Of a DNA stretch of 64,000 nucleotides, positions 26,559-35,036 are shown piece by piece. This DNA is from Paenibacillus phytorum (lineage in GTDB: Bacteria > Bacillota > Bacilli > Paenibacillales > NBRC-103111): the NCBI RefSeq assembly GCF_013141715.1, contig NZ_WHOA01000197.1, positions 62,001 to 126,000 of the forward strand. The letters run 5' to 3'. Within the stretch, counting starts at the first letter, position 1. Each line of letters opens with the position of its first letter. A program made the translations under genes and the position numbers. The notes below the pieces were generated by a model that worked only from the letters and a program-made list of their open reading frames with translations, was not told the origin of the DNA and did no database searches.

Positions 26559-27410
26559 ATGATATTCGATTGCCATACCCATCTGTTTCTTCCAGGACAA
26601 ACCGAGGGGCCCTTTTTAGCTGCTGTCAAGCGTAGTTGGGGTGAACATATGGACATCATCGCCACTCCACAGCAGCATGAAGAAAACATACAACAATTTG
26701 ATGGGGCCATTGTGCTTGCTTTCGACGCTCCGGCAACGGGCATCAACGTACCTAACCAAGTTGTAGCTGAGTATGTAGCTAAACATCCTGGACGCTTGTA
26801 CGGGTTTGCAAGCATCGATCCAAACAGGCCTAATGCCGCTCGTCTGTTTGAAGAAGCTATCAAGGAATTTGGGCTTTGTGGACTTAAGCTTGGACCGATT
26901 TATCAAAATTTTTACCCGGGTGAACAAAGTCATTTTGATTTGTATGCCAAGGCTGATGAATTGAGATTGCCGATTATGTGGCACCAAGGTACTTCCTTCG
27001 TACCAGAAGGGTATCTCGACGCCTCCAGACCGGCATTATTAGACCCGATAGCCCGTGCTTTTCCTAACCTCAAAATGATCATTGCTCACATGGGACACCC
27101 GTGGGTGGATGAGTGCATTGCCGTCGTTCGAAAAAACGTCAATATGTATATGGATTTATCGGCACTAGGGTCACGGCCGTGGCAGTTTTATAATGCGCTT
27201 GTTTCTGCGATGGAGTATGGGGTGACGCACAAGATTTTATTCGGCTCCGATTATCCTTTCTTCACAACGCAGCAAACGATAGACCTGTTTCGGAATATTA
27301 ACCACTTGGTTGAAGGCACTAAGATGCCGCGTATTCCGGAGCAGATCATCGAGGATATTATTCATCGCAATACGCCGGAGTTACTCGGCCTGACCAAGAT
27401 CGTAAAGTAA
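26559..27410 (+). CDS. Amidohydrolase (ACMSD/lactonase-type TIM barrel)
   Basis: A 283-residue metal-dependent hydrolase. The N-terminal metal motif CHTH, the mid-barrel MWHQGTSF, HMGHPW and the late FGSDYPF supply the usual His and Asp ligands of the amidohydrolase-2 family. That family includes decarboxylases, 2-pyrone-4,6-dicarboxylate hydrolase and L-fuconolactone or L-rhamnonolactone hydrolases. In this operon, alongside an SMP-30 lactonase and an FAH-family hydrolase, lactone hydrolysis is a reasonable guess. RBS AAAGGCGGG precedes ATG 26559, twenty bases after the IclR gene. All metal ligands appear to be present, so the enzyme should be active. The substrate is not determined. Confidence 0.82.
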   Translation: MIFDCHTHLFLPGQTEGPFLAAVKRSWGEHMDIIATPQQHEENIQQFDGAIVLAFDAPATGINVPNQVVAEYVAKHPGRLYGFASIDPNRPNAARLFEEAIKEFGLCGLKLGPIYQNFYPGEQSHFDLYAKADELRLPIMWHQGTSFVPEGYLDASRPALLDPIARAFPNLKMIIAHMGHPWVDECIAVVRKNVNMYMDLSALGSRPWQFYNALVSAMEYGVTHKILFGSDYPFFTTQQTIDLFRNINHLVEGTKMPRIPEQIIEDIIHRNTPELLGLTKIVK

Positions 27411-27437
27411 ATCACAATTAAGAGGAGGCAATGAGAC

Positions 27438-28727
27438 ATGTCCAAAAATGCAGAGCTTTATGAAGAATCGAAACTTTACTCGCCAGGCGGGGTTCATACG
27501 TCCATTCGTAACGTGAATCCAATGAAGGTTTTTACAAAAGGTGAAGGCGCTTACATCTACGATGCAGATGGTAACAAGTACATTGATTATCAAGGTGCAT
27601 TTGGCCCGATTATTCTTGGGCATAGCCATCCTTATGTTAATGGAAAAGTAATTGAAGCTATTCAGCGAACTGATTTGTACGGCGTTGGTTGTACGGATCT
27701 GGAAGTGGAACTAGCACGTAAAATTTGTAAACACGTCCCTTCGTCAGAGCAAGTGCTGTTTTGCAATTCAGGATCAGAAGCTACTTATCATGCGATTCGT
27801 TTATCGCGTGCGGTTACAGGACGCAATAAACTGATCAAATTTCAAGGCTGCTATCACGGCTGGCACGATTATGTCGCTCGCAACATGCTCAGCGCTTGGG
27901 ACATGATCGGTAAACGCGATCCCGGATCAGCTGGCATGATGGACGAAGCGATCGACAATACCTTGGTCTGTACGTTTAATGATCTTGATGATGTAGAAAG
28001 GACCTTCCGTGAGAACAAAGGGCAAATCGCGTCCTTGATTGTGGAGCCGATTCCTCACAATATCGGGTGCGTTATGCCGCAGCCTGGATTCTTGGAAGGG
28101 CTTCGTGAGCTTTGCACGGCATATGGAGCACTGCTGATCTTTGACGAAGTCATTACCGGATTCCGTCATGATATCGGCGGTTTTCAGAAGGTGGCTGGGG
28201 TTACTCCAGATTTGACAACGATGGGCAAAGCGATGGCGAACGGATACCCAATCGCCGCTGTTGCTGGTAAGCGTGAGTATATGCAGCGATTCAATACGTA
28301 TCCAGGCGGAGATGTCTGGTTTGCGGGAACCTATAACGGTCATGCCGTAGGCACAGCCGCTTCTATAGCAACACTTGAACTGATGGAGAACGAACCGGTA
28401 CATGAGCACATTTTCCGCTTGGGCGAGAAGATGCGTTCCAGCATTCGTGGCATTCACGAACGGCTAGGCATCGAGGCATATGTGGCAGGATTTGGTTCTG
28501 TGTGGACGACTTATTTCATGAAAAGCGAGCCGAAGAACTATTCTGATTTACAGCAAAATGACGCGGAGTTATACGTAACCTATCGTAAGAAATTAATCGA
28601 GAAGGGCATCTATAAGATGCCAATGAACATTAAACGCAATCATATCAGTTATAGCCATACAGATCAGGATATTGATACAACACTTGATATCATCGAATCC
28701 GTATTGAAAGAGTTAATCATCAAATGA
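27438..28727 (+). CDS. Class III aminotransferase, glutamate-1-semialdehyde aminomutase-like
   Basis: A 429-residue PLP enzyme. It shows the fold-type I landmarks FCNSGSEATYHAIRLSRAV, LIFDEVITGFRHDIGG and the Schiff-base lysine in TTMGKAMANGYPIAAVAG. Overall it resembles HemL, but its position in a sugar-acid operon argues against haem synthesis and for an amino or keto acid reaction. The N-terminus (YSPGGVHTSIRN) has the typical GSA-aminomutase start. RBS AGGAGG precedes ATG 27438. Gaps of 27 and 23 bases to its neighbours show co-transcription. The reaction could be transamination of a keto-deoxy acid or use of an amino-sugar derivative; the sequence does not decide. Confidence 0.85.
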   Translation: MSKNAELYEESKLYSPGGVHTSIRNVNPMKVFTKGEGAYIYDADGNKYIDYQGAFGPIILGHSHPYVNGKVIEAIQRTDLYGVGCTDLEVELARKICKHVPSSEQVLFCNSGSEATYHAIRLSRAVTGRNKLIKFQGCYHGWHDYVARNMLSAWDMIGKRDPGSAGMMDEAIDNTLVCTFNDLDDVERTFRENKGQIASLIVEPIPHNIGCVMPQPGFLEGLRELCTAYGALLIFDEVITGFRHDIGGFQKVAGVTPDLTTMGKAMANGYPIAAVAGKREYMQRFNTYPGGDVWFAGTYNGHAVGTAASIATLELMENEPVHEHIFRLGEKMRSSIRGIHERLGIEAYVAGFGSVWTTYFMKSEPKNYSDLQQNDAELYVTYRKKLIEKGIYKMPMNIKRNHISYSHTDQDIDTTLDIIESVLKELIIK

Positions 28728-28750
28728 CCCATAGATAGGAGTATTTAAAT

Positions 28751-29653
28751 ATGAAATTATTAACGTTTATTCAAAAAGGTACTTACCGCTTAGGTGTGAA
28801 AAAGGATCAAGGCGTGGTCGACGTATTGGCGGCGTTATCATCTATCTCCACAGAAAAAACAATACCTACTACCATACACGAAGTTATTGAAGGCGGGACT
28901 GGTGCGTTAAACGAACTGCGTGAATATATCGATATGGTTCTTGCTTTGGATAACGACAAAACAGCTTATTTATTGGACGAATCGACTTTAGTTTTAGGGC
29001 CTTGCGTTACGCATCCGAATAAAATCATTTGCGTGGGACTTAATTATCGCAGACATGCGGAGGAAACGGGTGCACAGATACCGCAATATCCGATTTTGTT
29101 CAATAAATTCAACAACACTTTAACCGGTCACGGCGATGATATTTCTTTGCCCAAGGTTTCGGAGAAAGTTGACTATGAGGCGGAATTAGCGATCGTAATT
29201 GGTAAAACAGCCAAATATATTTCCAAGGAGCAAGCGCCGGGTCACGTCTTTGGCTACAGTAATGCTAATGATCTATCAGCACGCGATTTGCAGGTGAGGA
29301 CACAACAATGGCTGTTGGGTAAATCTTGCGATAAATTTGCGCCTATCGGTCCTTATGTCGTGACGGCGGATGAAGTGGGCAACCCGAATGATCTTGAAAT
29401 TAAAACGTATGTAAATGGAGAAGTGCGTCAGCATTCGAATACATCGGATATGATTTTCCATTGCGATGAAATCGTCAGCTACATATCCCAGCATATGACG
29501 CTAGTGCCGGGCGATATTATTTTAACAGGAACACCTGAAGGGGTTGTACTTGGGTATCCACCAGAAAAGCAAGTGTATTTGAAGGACGGGGATATCGTGA
29601 CGATTGAAATTGAAAAGCTCGGAACACTGACCAATCGGTTCGTTGCGGAGTAG
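28751..29653 (+). CDS. Fumarylacetoacetate hydrolase family protein
   Basis: A 300-residue enzyme. The catalytic domain begins near residue 90 (IICVGLNYRRHAEETG) and contains the metal ligands in VDYEAELAIVIG and the later NDLSARDLQ, followed by GDIILTGTPEGV. Members hydrolyse C-C bonds of acylpyruvates or decarboxylate oxaloacetate; one branch cleaves 2,4-diketo-3-deoxy acids made from L-fucose, L-rhamnose or L-arabinose. With the SDR, IlvD-type dehydratase and lactonases nearby this last activity is the leading hypothesis. RBS TAGGAG precedes ATG 28751. The next gene begins inside or just after its stop, so the two are tightly coupled. Length is normal for the family. Confidence 0.88.
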   Translation: MKLLTFIQKGTYRLGVKKDQGVVDVLAALSSISTEKTIPTTIHEVIEGGTGALNELREYIDMVLALDNDKTAYLLDESTLVLGPCVTHPNKIICVGLNYRRHAEETGAQIPQYPILFNKFNNTLTGHGDDISLPKVSEKVDYEAELAIVIGKTAKYISKEQAPGHVFGYSNANDLSARDLQVRTQQWLLGKSCDKFAPIGPYVVTADEVGNPNDLEIKTYVNGEVRQHSNTSDMIFHCDEIVSYISQHMTLVPGDIILTGTPEGVVLGYPPEKQVYLKDGDIVTIEIEKLGTLTNRFVAE

Positions 29654-29660
29654 TGGCAGA

Positions 29661-30536
29661 ATGACGCACAATTTGAAAATAGTTCATTCCCAAATAGCTG
29701 AACTTGCAGAAGGGCCTTGTTGGGATGTTGATGGCAAGTTGCTGTATTGGGTAGACATTCCGGCAGGGAAAATTCATATTTTGAACCTGGAAACTCGGGT
29801 GGAAAAAATGATTGCCATTGGACAACAAGTAGGTGCAATTGCGCTAAGAAAGTCGGGTGGAGCTATTCTCGCCGCCCAGCATGGATTTTATTTTCTCGAT
29901 CTCGATACAGAAAAATTAGTGCATCTTGCAGACCCGGAAGCTCATTTGCCCGATAATCGGTTTAATGATGGTAAGTGCGATGCGAGGGGAAGATTCTGGG
30001 CGGGCACCATGAGTATGAATGGAAAGAAAGAGGAAGGCTCGCTTTATTGCATGGATCCGAACATGACAGTACGAAAGATGTTGGGGAATGTTAGTGTTTC
30101 TAACGGAATTTCTTGGAGCCCTAATAACCGCATCATGTATTATATAGATTCTATGACAAAGCAGGTAAACGCATTTGATTACGAGCTTGAAACAGGGGAG
30201 ATAAGCAATCCTAGAGTTGTTGTTCAAATTCCGGAAGGTCAAGGCATTCCTGATGGAATGACGACAGATACGGAGGGGATGCTGTGGATCGCACTATGGG
30301 GTGGATATAAAGTATCCAGATGGAACCCCATGAATGGAAGTCTATTGGATGAAATAAAAGTGCCGGCTGCTCAGGTCACATCGTGTGTTTTTGGCGGAGA
30401 AACCCTTGATCAACTCTTCATTACTAGTGCATGGCAGGGATTAAATCAGCAGCAAAAATTGGAACAGCCTTATGCAGGAGCCATCTTTAGTGTGCAATTA
30501 AAAGTAAAAGGGATGCCGTTTCATAAATTTGGCTAG
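29661..30536 (+). CDS. SMP-30/gluconolactonase family lactonase
   Basis: A 291-residue six-bladed propeller enzyme. The metal-binding residues of the family are in AELAEGPCWD (Glu), VSNGISWSPN (Asn) and GIPDGMTTDTEG (Asp), with DNRFNDGKCDARGRFWAGTM between. It hydrolyses sugar lactones to aldonic acids in the cytoplasm. The start is ATG 29661, about ten bases after a GGAG; a TTG at 29643 in frame would overlap the FAH gene. It is the last gene of the IclR operon and is followed by a strong terminator. In the proposed pathway it would act between a dehydrogenase and the IlvD-type dehydratase. Confidence 0.88.
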   Translation: MTHNLKIVHSQIAELAEGPCWDVDGKLLYWVDIPAGKIHILNLETRVEKMIAIGQQVGAIALRKSGGAILAAQHGFYFLDLDTEKLVHLADPEAHLPDNRFNDGKCDARGRFWAGTMSMNGKKEEGSLYCMDPNMTVRKMLGNVSVSNGISWSPNNRIMYYIDSMTKQVNAFDYELETGEISNPRVVVQIPEGQGIPDGMTTDTEGMLWIALWGGYKVSRWNPMNGSLLDEIKVPAAQVTSCVFGGETLDQLFITSAWQGLNQQQKLEQPYAGAIFSVQLKVKGMPFHKFG

Positions 30537-30543
30537 TTTTTCG

Positions 30544-30587
30544 AAAAGCGATCTTTTCTCTTAGACCATAAGGGGGGATCGCTTTTT
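30544..30587 (+). terminator. Terminator of the IclR operon
   Basis: AAAAGCGATC pairs with GATCGCTTTTT across a 23-base loop, starting seven bases after the lactonase stop codon; the T-tract is part of the right arm. Confidence 0.8.
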
Positions 30588-30741
30588 CATATATAAAGAT
30601 TGTTGAATATGTTACTATGATGGAAGGCTCTGCCTTTGAATATAATATGGGAATATAAGGACGCATTGAAGACTTGTCTTTATTGTATTGGCTTCATACA
30701 ATGGGAGTAAAGGGAACAACACTATATGTTAGGAGAGCTGC

Positions 30742-31422
30742 ATGATGCGTTTTAAAGATGTGTTTTCGATCATCGGACCATCTATGATCGGTCCATCAAG
30801 CTCTCACACCGCAGGAGCGGTCCGGCTAGGACGTGTTGTCAGACAACTGCTTGGCGAACAGCCGAAGAAGGTTGAAATCACACTATACGGTTCTTTCGCG
30901 GATACCTACCGGGGGCATGGCACCGATTTGGCATTAATTGGCGGTCTACTGGATTATGAAACCGATGATCCGCGTATTCCTGTTGCTGCGGAAGAGGCTG
31001 AAGCGCTTGGTGTGGAGATTGCCTTCCTTACAAGTAAAGATAAAGCTGATCATCCCAACACCGTTCGATTCAATCTTTCATCAGAAACACGGGAATTGAG
31101 TATGACGGGAGCATCGATCGGCGGAGGCAATGTTGAGATTGTTAATGTGAATCAATTTGATGTAAAATTTACTGCGGTATACCCTACGTTAGTTATTTCC
31201 CATCATGATCGTCCAGGGATGATTGCAGATATTACCGCCTTATTGGGGCGCAGCGAAATCAATATCGGTTTCATGGATTTGGATCGGAAGGGCCGCGATC
31301 GGGAAGCGATGACAGTGATCGAGACGGATGTATCGATTCCAGATTCGCTTATAGAAGAGCTTAAAAATTTAAGCATGATACACGAAATAAAAAAAGTAGA
31401 CCTCGCAGAAAGAGGCGAATAA
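30742..31422 (+). CDS. sdaAB: L-serine dehydratase, beta subunit
   Basis: A 226-residue subunit of the Fe-S L-serine dehydratase, which converts serine to pyruvate and ammonia. The N-terminal half has the family motif GPSMIGPSSSHTAGAVRLG and GHGTDLALIGGLL; the C-terminal ~75 residues form an ACT domain (LVISHHDRPGMIADITALLG) that probably senses serine. Its stop is immediately followed by the ATG of the alpha subunit, which matches the two-subunit Bacillota arrangement. ATG 30742 follows AGGAGAGC; a second ATG follows directly. The gene has its own 150-base upstream region after the preceding terminator, so it is a separate two-gene operon. Confidence 0.95.
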   Translation: MMRFKDVFSIIGPSMIGPSSSHTAGAVRLGRVVRQLLGEQPKKVEITLYGSFADTYRGHGTDLALIGGLLDYETDDPRIPVAAEEAEALGVEIAFLTSKDKADHPNTVRFNLSSETRELSMTGASIGGGNVEIVNVNQFDVKFTAVYPTLVISHHDRPGMIADITALLGRSEINIGFMDLDRKGRDREAMTVIETDVSIPDSLIEELKNLSMIHEIKKVDLAERGE

Positions 31423-32310
31423 ATGAGATTCCGGACATTGAAACAATTAACGGAAGTGTGTGCTTCCGAAGGATTAACCATTGCAGAAGTCATGCTTGCT
31501 GATCAAAGCCAAGAATCGGGTAAATCACCTGAGTATGTCTTTGAAAAGATGCGAGCGTATTACCAAATCATGAAAGAAGCCGTCGCCAAAGGATTGACAG
31601 AAGATACAACATCCCGAAGCGGGTTGACGGGAAAAGACGCTCAACGTGTTGCGAGCTATATGACAACGACAGAAGCATCCTTAGGCGAAGAAGCCTGCAA
31701 AGCGATGGCTTATGCACTCGCTGTTTCAGAAGTTAACGCTTCCATGGGACGAATCATTGCCACGCCGACGGCTGGCTCCTGCGGAATTATTCCAGGTGTT
31801 TTCATTAGCAGTCAGCAGCGATTTGGATGGGATGATGACCATATGGTCAATGGCTTGTTAAGCGCTGGCGCGATCGGTTATGTAATCGCCAACAACTCCT
31901 TCGTCTCCGGTGCAGAAGGAGGATGCCAGGCTGAAGTTGGGTCCGCCATTGGTATGGCAGCTGGTGCGCTTGTGGAGCTTCGCGGCGGTACGCCAGAACA
32001 GGCGATGCACGCAGTTGGGCTCGCGCTGAAGAACACCTTGGGGTTAATATGCGACCCAGTTGGCGGTTTGGTTGAAATTCCTTGTATTGTCCGTAATGGA
32101 TTTGGAGCGGTTAATGCAATGGCAGCAGCCGATATGGCCTTGGCCGGTGTCAGATCCGTCATTCCTTCGGATGAAGTCGTTCAAGTGATGTATGAAGTAG
32201 GCACGGCAATGCCGGAGAAACACCGGGAGACAGCCAAAGGTGGCTTAGCTCAAACACCGACAGGCCAACAAATCATGAAAGAGCTGAATCTGGGTAAGAA
32301 GCAGCGTTAA
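31423..32310 (+). CDS. sdaAA: L-serine dehydratase, alpha subunit
   Basis: A 295-residue catalytic subunit. The cysteines that hold the 4Fe-4S cluster are in GSCGIIPGV, GAEGGCQAEVGSAIG and VEIPCIVRNGFG, and the fold is the all-helical serine dehydratase alpha chain. It starts directly after the beta-subunit stop at 31422, preceded by AAGAGGCGA, so both subunits should be made in equal amounts. The enzyme is oxygen-sensitive and works in serine catabolism and pyruvate supply. Nothing is missing compared with the family. A GU-rich terminator follows, then a repeat region. Confidence 0.95.
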   Translation: MRFRTLKQLTEVCASEGLTIAEVMLADQSQESGKSPEYVFEKMRAYYQIMKEAVAKGLTEDTTSRSGLTGKDAQRVASYMTTTEASLGEEACKAMAYALAVSEVNASMGRIIATPTAGSCGIIPGVFISSQQRFGWDDDHMVNGLLSAGAIGYVIANNSFVSGAEGGCQAEVGSAIGMAAGALVELRGGTPEQAMHAVGLALKNTLGLICDPVGGLVEIPCIVRNGFGAVNAMAAADMALAGVRSVIPSDEVVQVMYEVGTAMPEKHRETAKGGLAQTPTGQQIMKELNLGKKQR

Positions 32311-32316
32311 TAATCA

Positions 32317-32352
32317 AGTCTGTGGGTGAGGTTCACCTGCGGGCTTTTTTTG
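32317..32352 (+). terminator. Terminator of the serine dehydratase operon
   Basis: AGTCTGTGGGTGA pairs with TCACCTGCGGGCT, using several G-U pairs, around a 3-base loop, and is followed by seven or more T. Confidence 0.75.
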
Positions 32353-32440
32353 TATTGAAAATATGAATTCCGGCCTTTAGTGGATACAGTTGTTCGTCAC
32401 CCGAAGGTTGTTTTGTTCTTAATTCGCCCCACCTGACGCA

Positions 32441-32653
32441 GAATGCTGCTGAGGCGATGTTTTTCATCGTTAAAGTGGAGGGAGTGAGAGAAATTAGCTC
32501 CGTAACGATGAAAAACATGCTTAAAGTCGCTGGAACCGCCCCGTCCAACAAAGAATGCTGCTGAGACGATGTTTTTCATCGCTAAAGTGTGGGGAGCGCA
32601 AGAAATTGGCTCCGTAACAATGAAAAACATGCTTAAAGTCACTGGATTCACCC
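32441..32653. repeat. Two direct copies (period 112) of a palindromic intergenic element
   Basis: Copies start at GAATGCTGCTGAG, 32441 and 32553. In the first, ATGTTTTTCATCGTTA (32457-32472) is the exact reverse complement of TAACGATGAAAAACAT (32503-32518), giving a 16-base stem. The second copy has the same layout with two substitutions in the arms. It looks like a small REP/MITE-like element rather than a coding sequence. Confidence 0.8.
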
Positions 32654-32681
32654 CATTGTTCTGGGTGGCGGATTAACTAAC

Positions 32682-32723
32682 AAATGCCCCCTACAAGGCC
32701 AATAACCTTGTAGTGGGGCATTT
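32682..32723. terminator. Bidirectional terminator
   Basis: AAATGCCCCCTACAAGG and CCTTGTAGTGGGGCATTT form a long stem whose ends give a T-tract on each strand. It lies seven bases beyond the stop of the minus-strand dioxygenase gene and faces the serine dehydratase side. Confidence 0.85.
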
Positions 32724-32729
32724 CTTTAT

Positions 32730-33653
32730 CTATGCACTTGTTTTAGTTAACGACTCGGACGGTTGTTTGAAGCGTGTTACACTCTGTCGGCCATCGATAC
32801 CCACTGGAATATCGCCGTCTACAGTGACTCGGCGCACAATCCGATGCTGGTCACCATAATCGTTGATCGCGTAGTGCTGCGTTGCGCGATTGTCCCAGAT
32901 CACGACATCGCCGGCAGACCAGCGCCAACGAACTGTATTTTCCAGCTTAGTAATATGCCCCTGAAGTAGAGACAGTAGTTGAGCAGAGTCTGCGGAAGAT
33001 AGGCCCAGGATTTTCTTCGCGAAATGGCCAAGCACAAGGGTGCGTTCACCCGTCTCGGGATGCACACGAACGATCGGATGCTCGGTTTCATACACCGTGG
33101 AGGCAAACACTTCCCGATGATGACGCTCCTTCTCTGGAGAGACTTCAGGACGCTGCGCGGCATAATCGTAGTCGTTGCTGTGCAGCGCCCATAGCTGATC
33201 AACGAGAGTACGCAGTTCGGAGGGGAGGTGCTCATAAGCGGCGGCGGTATTCGCCCAAACCGTGTCACCGCCGGAAGCGGGAACCACGACGGCACGGAGA
33301 ACAGAGGCCTGCGGGTAAGCATCGACGAAGGTCACATCAGTATGCCAAGAATCGGCCCGCCCGCCATGAGCGGAATCAAGCTCAAGAACGTAATCAGTTC
33401 CGGTTTTAATTGGCACCGTCGGATGAGCAACAGGATCACCAAGCAGGCGAGCAAAAGCCTCCTGTCCTGCGTCATCCAGCTGGTGCTGATCACGAATGAA
33501 AATGACTTTGTGCTGCAATAAAGCCTCGCGGATCGTCTTAACCGTCTGAGTATCCAGATCAGCGTTAAGGCTCACCCCTTTTATTTCTGCGCCAATTCTG
33601 CCTGCAATCGGAAGCACCTCAATGTGACCGGGAGTTACCTTAACTTGTTCCAT
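32730..33653 (-). CDS. TauD/TfdA family 2-oxoglutarate-dependent dioxygenase
   Basis: A 307-residue Fe(II) dioxygenase. The metal triad is visible: His and Asp in DSWHTDVTF, and the distal His in [12 protein letters not shown], with the 2-oxoglutarate-binding Arg soon after ([12 protein letters not shown]). It would hydroxylate an aliphatic sulfonate or sulfate ester so that sulfite or sulfate is released. It is the last gene of a five-gene minus-strand cluster and sits only 14 bases after the flavin monooxygenase gene. The N-terminal [17 protein letters not shown] block is typical of taurine and alkylsulfate dioxygenases. Substrate choice between taurine-like and sulfate-ester compounds cannot be made by eye. 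Confidence 0.9.
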   Translation of the reverse strand: MEQVKVTPGHIEVLPIAGRIGAEIKGVSLNADLDTQTVKTIREALLQHKVIFIRDQHQLDDAGQEAFARLLGDPVAHPTVPIKTGTDYVLELDSAHGGRADSWHTDVTFVDAYPQASVLRAVVVPASGGDTVWANTAAAYEHLPSELRTLVDQLWALHSNDYDYAAQRPEVSPEKERHHREVFASTVYETEHPIVRVHPETGERTLVLGHFAKKILGLSSADSAQLLSLLQGHITKLENTVRWRWSAGDVVIWDNRATQHYAINDYGDQHRIVRRVTVDGDIPVGIDGRQSVTRFKQPSESLTKTSA

Positions 33654-33666
33654 TTAATTATTATAT

Positions 33667-35010
33667 TTATGCGCCTCCAACGGCAGCAGTCGCATACTGA
33701 TTAGCAGGTCGGGACAAGCCCAAATGTCCCCGCAGGGTAGTTCCTGAATATTCCGTTCGGAACAATCCTCTTCGCTGCAGTTCCGGTATGACGAATTGTG
33801 CGAATTCTTCCAATCCGGCTGGTAAATAAGGCGGCATCACATTAAAGCCGTCACTGCCTCCGTGTAAGAACCATTCTTCCAACTGGTCTGCTATTTGAAT
33901 AGGCGTACCAGCAAAAGTACGATGACCGCGTCCGCCTGCGAGACGATGAAGCAGCCCGCGAATGGTTAAATTGTCGCGCTTCGCTAAATCAGCGACAAGC
34001 TGGAAGCGGCTTTTATTCCCATTGATGTCGGACAAGCTTGGCAGCTCCGGAAGAGGTCCATCCAACGGATAGGAGAATAAATCAATATTCAACATATTGG
34101 ACAACTGATTTAGCCCATATTCCGGAACGGTTAATTCGTTTAACTCTTGCTCTTTTTCTTTGGCTTCTGATTCGGTGCGACCGATAATGGGGCAGATGCC
34201 CGGCAAGATTTTCAACTGCTCAGGAGATCGTCCATACTTGGCAAGTCTAGATTTTACATCTGAATAAAACTGTTGGGCCTCTACGAGTGTTTGCTGAGCA
34301 GTGAATATGGCCTCCGCATACTGAGCGGCGAATTCTTTGCCAGATTCGGAAGAACCGGCTTGAACAAGCACCGGATATCCCTGCGGAGACCTTGGTATAT
34401 TCAGCGGTCCGCGCACTTTAAAGGTATCGCCGACATGATTGATTTCCCGAACTTTACTTCGATCTGCGAAGGTGCCCGATTCTCGATCAATGATCAGAGC
34501 TTCATCTTCCCAGCTGTCCCACAGACTGGTCGTTACGTCTAAGAATTCTTTGGCCCGTTCATATCGCTTACTGTGCTCCAAATGGTCATCTTTGCTGAAA
34601 TTACTAGCCTCAAAAGAGCTTCCGGATGTGACGATATTCCAGCCTGCTCGCCCCTTGCTTATGTGATCCAACGAGGCAAATTTGCGCGCAACATGAAAGG
34701 GTTCGTTATACGTTGTAGAGACGGTGCCGATAAGTCCGATATGATCGGTTACCGCGGCTAAGGCAGATAGCAAAGTGAATGGTTCAAGCCCAACAAACGC
34801 GCCATGCTTGATGTTTTGACTGACCGCCAATCCATCCGCCAAGAAGAGGGAGTCGAATTTAGCCTGTTCCGCAATTTGCGCAATCCGTTGAAAATATCGA
34901 ATATCCGTAATATTCTCCGGCTCTGTGTTTTTGTGTCTCCATGATGCTTCATGATGCCCCGTATTCATGATGAATACATTTAAATGCAGTTGTCTTTTCG
35001 CTTTACTCAT
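33667..35010 (-). CDS. LLM-class flavin-dependent monooxygenase (NtaA/SnaA/DszA type)
   Basis: A 447-residue FMNH2-dependent monooxygenase. It shows the bacterial-luciferase-like fold with FLADGLAVSQN, GLIGTVSTTYNEPFHVARKF, SKGRAGWNIVTSG and PVLVQAGSSESGKEFAA, all landmarks of the NtaA/DszA/SnaA branch. Members desulfurise or oxidise sulfonates, sulfones or chelators; the neighbouring ABC genes favour an organosulfur compound. I start at ATG 35010; a GTG two codons earlier is equally possible. It needs a separate flavin reductase, and none is encoded in the window. It lies 26 bases after the permease gene, so co-transcription is expected. Confidence 0.9.
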   Translation of the reverse strand: MSKAKRQLHLNVFIMNTGHHEASWRHKNTEPENITDIRYFQRIAQIAEQAKFDSLFLADGLAVSQNIKHGAFVGLEPFTLLSALAAVTDHIGLIGTVSTTYNEPFHVARKFASLDHISKGRAGWNIVTSGSSFEASNFSKDDHLEHSKRYERAKEFLDVTTSLWDSWEDEALIIDRESGTFADRSKVREINHVGDTFKVRGPLNIPRSPQGYPVLVQAGSSESGKEFAAQYAEAIFTAQQTLVEAQQFYSDVKSRLAKYGRSPEQLKILPGICPIIGRTESEAKEKEQELNELTVPEYGLNQLSNMLNIDLFSYPLDGPLPELPSLSDINGNKSRFQLVADLAKRDNLTIRGLLHRLAGGRGHRTFAGTPIQIADQLEEWFLHGGSDGFNVMPPYLPAGLEEFAQFVIPELQRRGLFRTEYSGTTLRGHLGLSRPANQYATAAVGGA

Positions 35011-35036
35011 GATCACTCACGCACCCTTTTATTTTT

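Larger units (their letters stand above)
32311..32729. other. Gene-free region between sdaAA and the dioxygenase gene
   Basis: 419 bases holding two terminators and two direct copies of a ~100-base element with internal inverted repeats. Short minus-strand frames across the repeat give related peptides only because the DNA is repeated; I see no gene. Confidence 0.7.

Noticed and set aside
32333-32651. Two small minus-strand frames with related MFFIVTE / MKNI peptides
   Set aside because: They follow the duplicated palindromic element; the likeness is of DNA origin.
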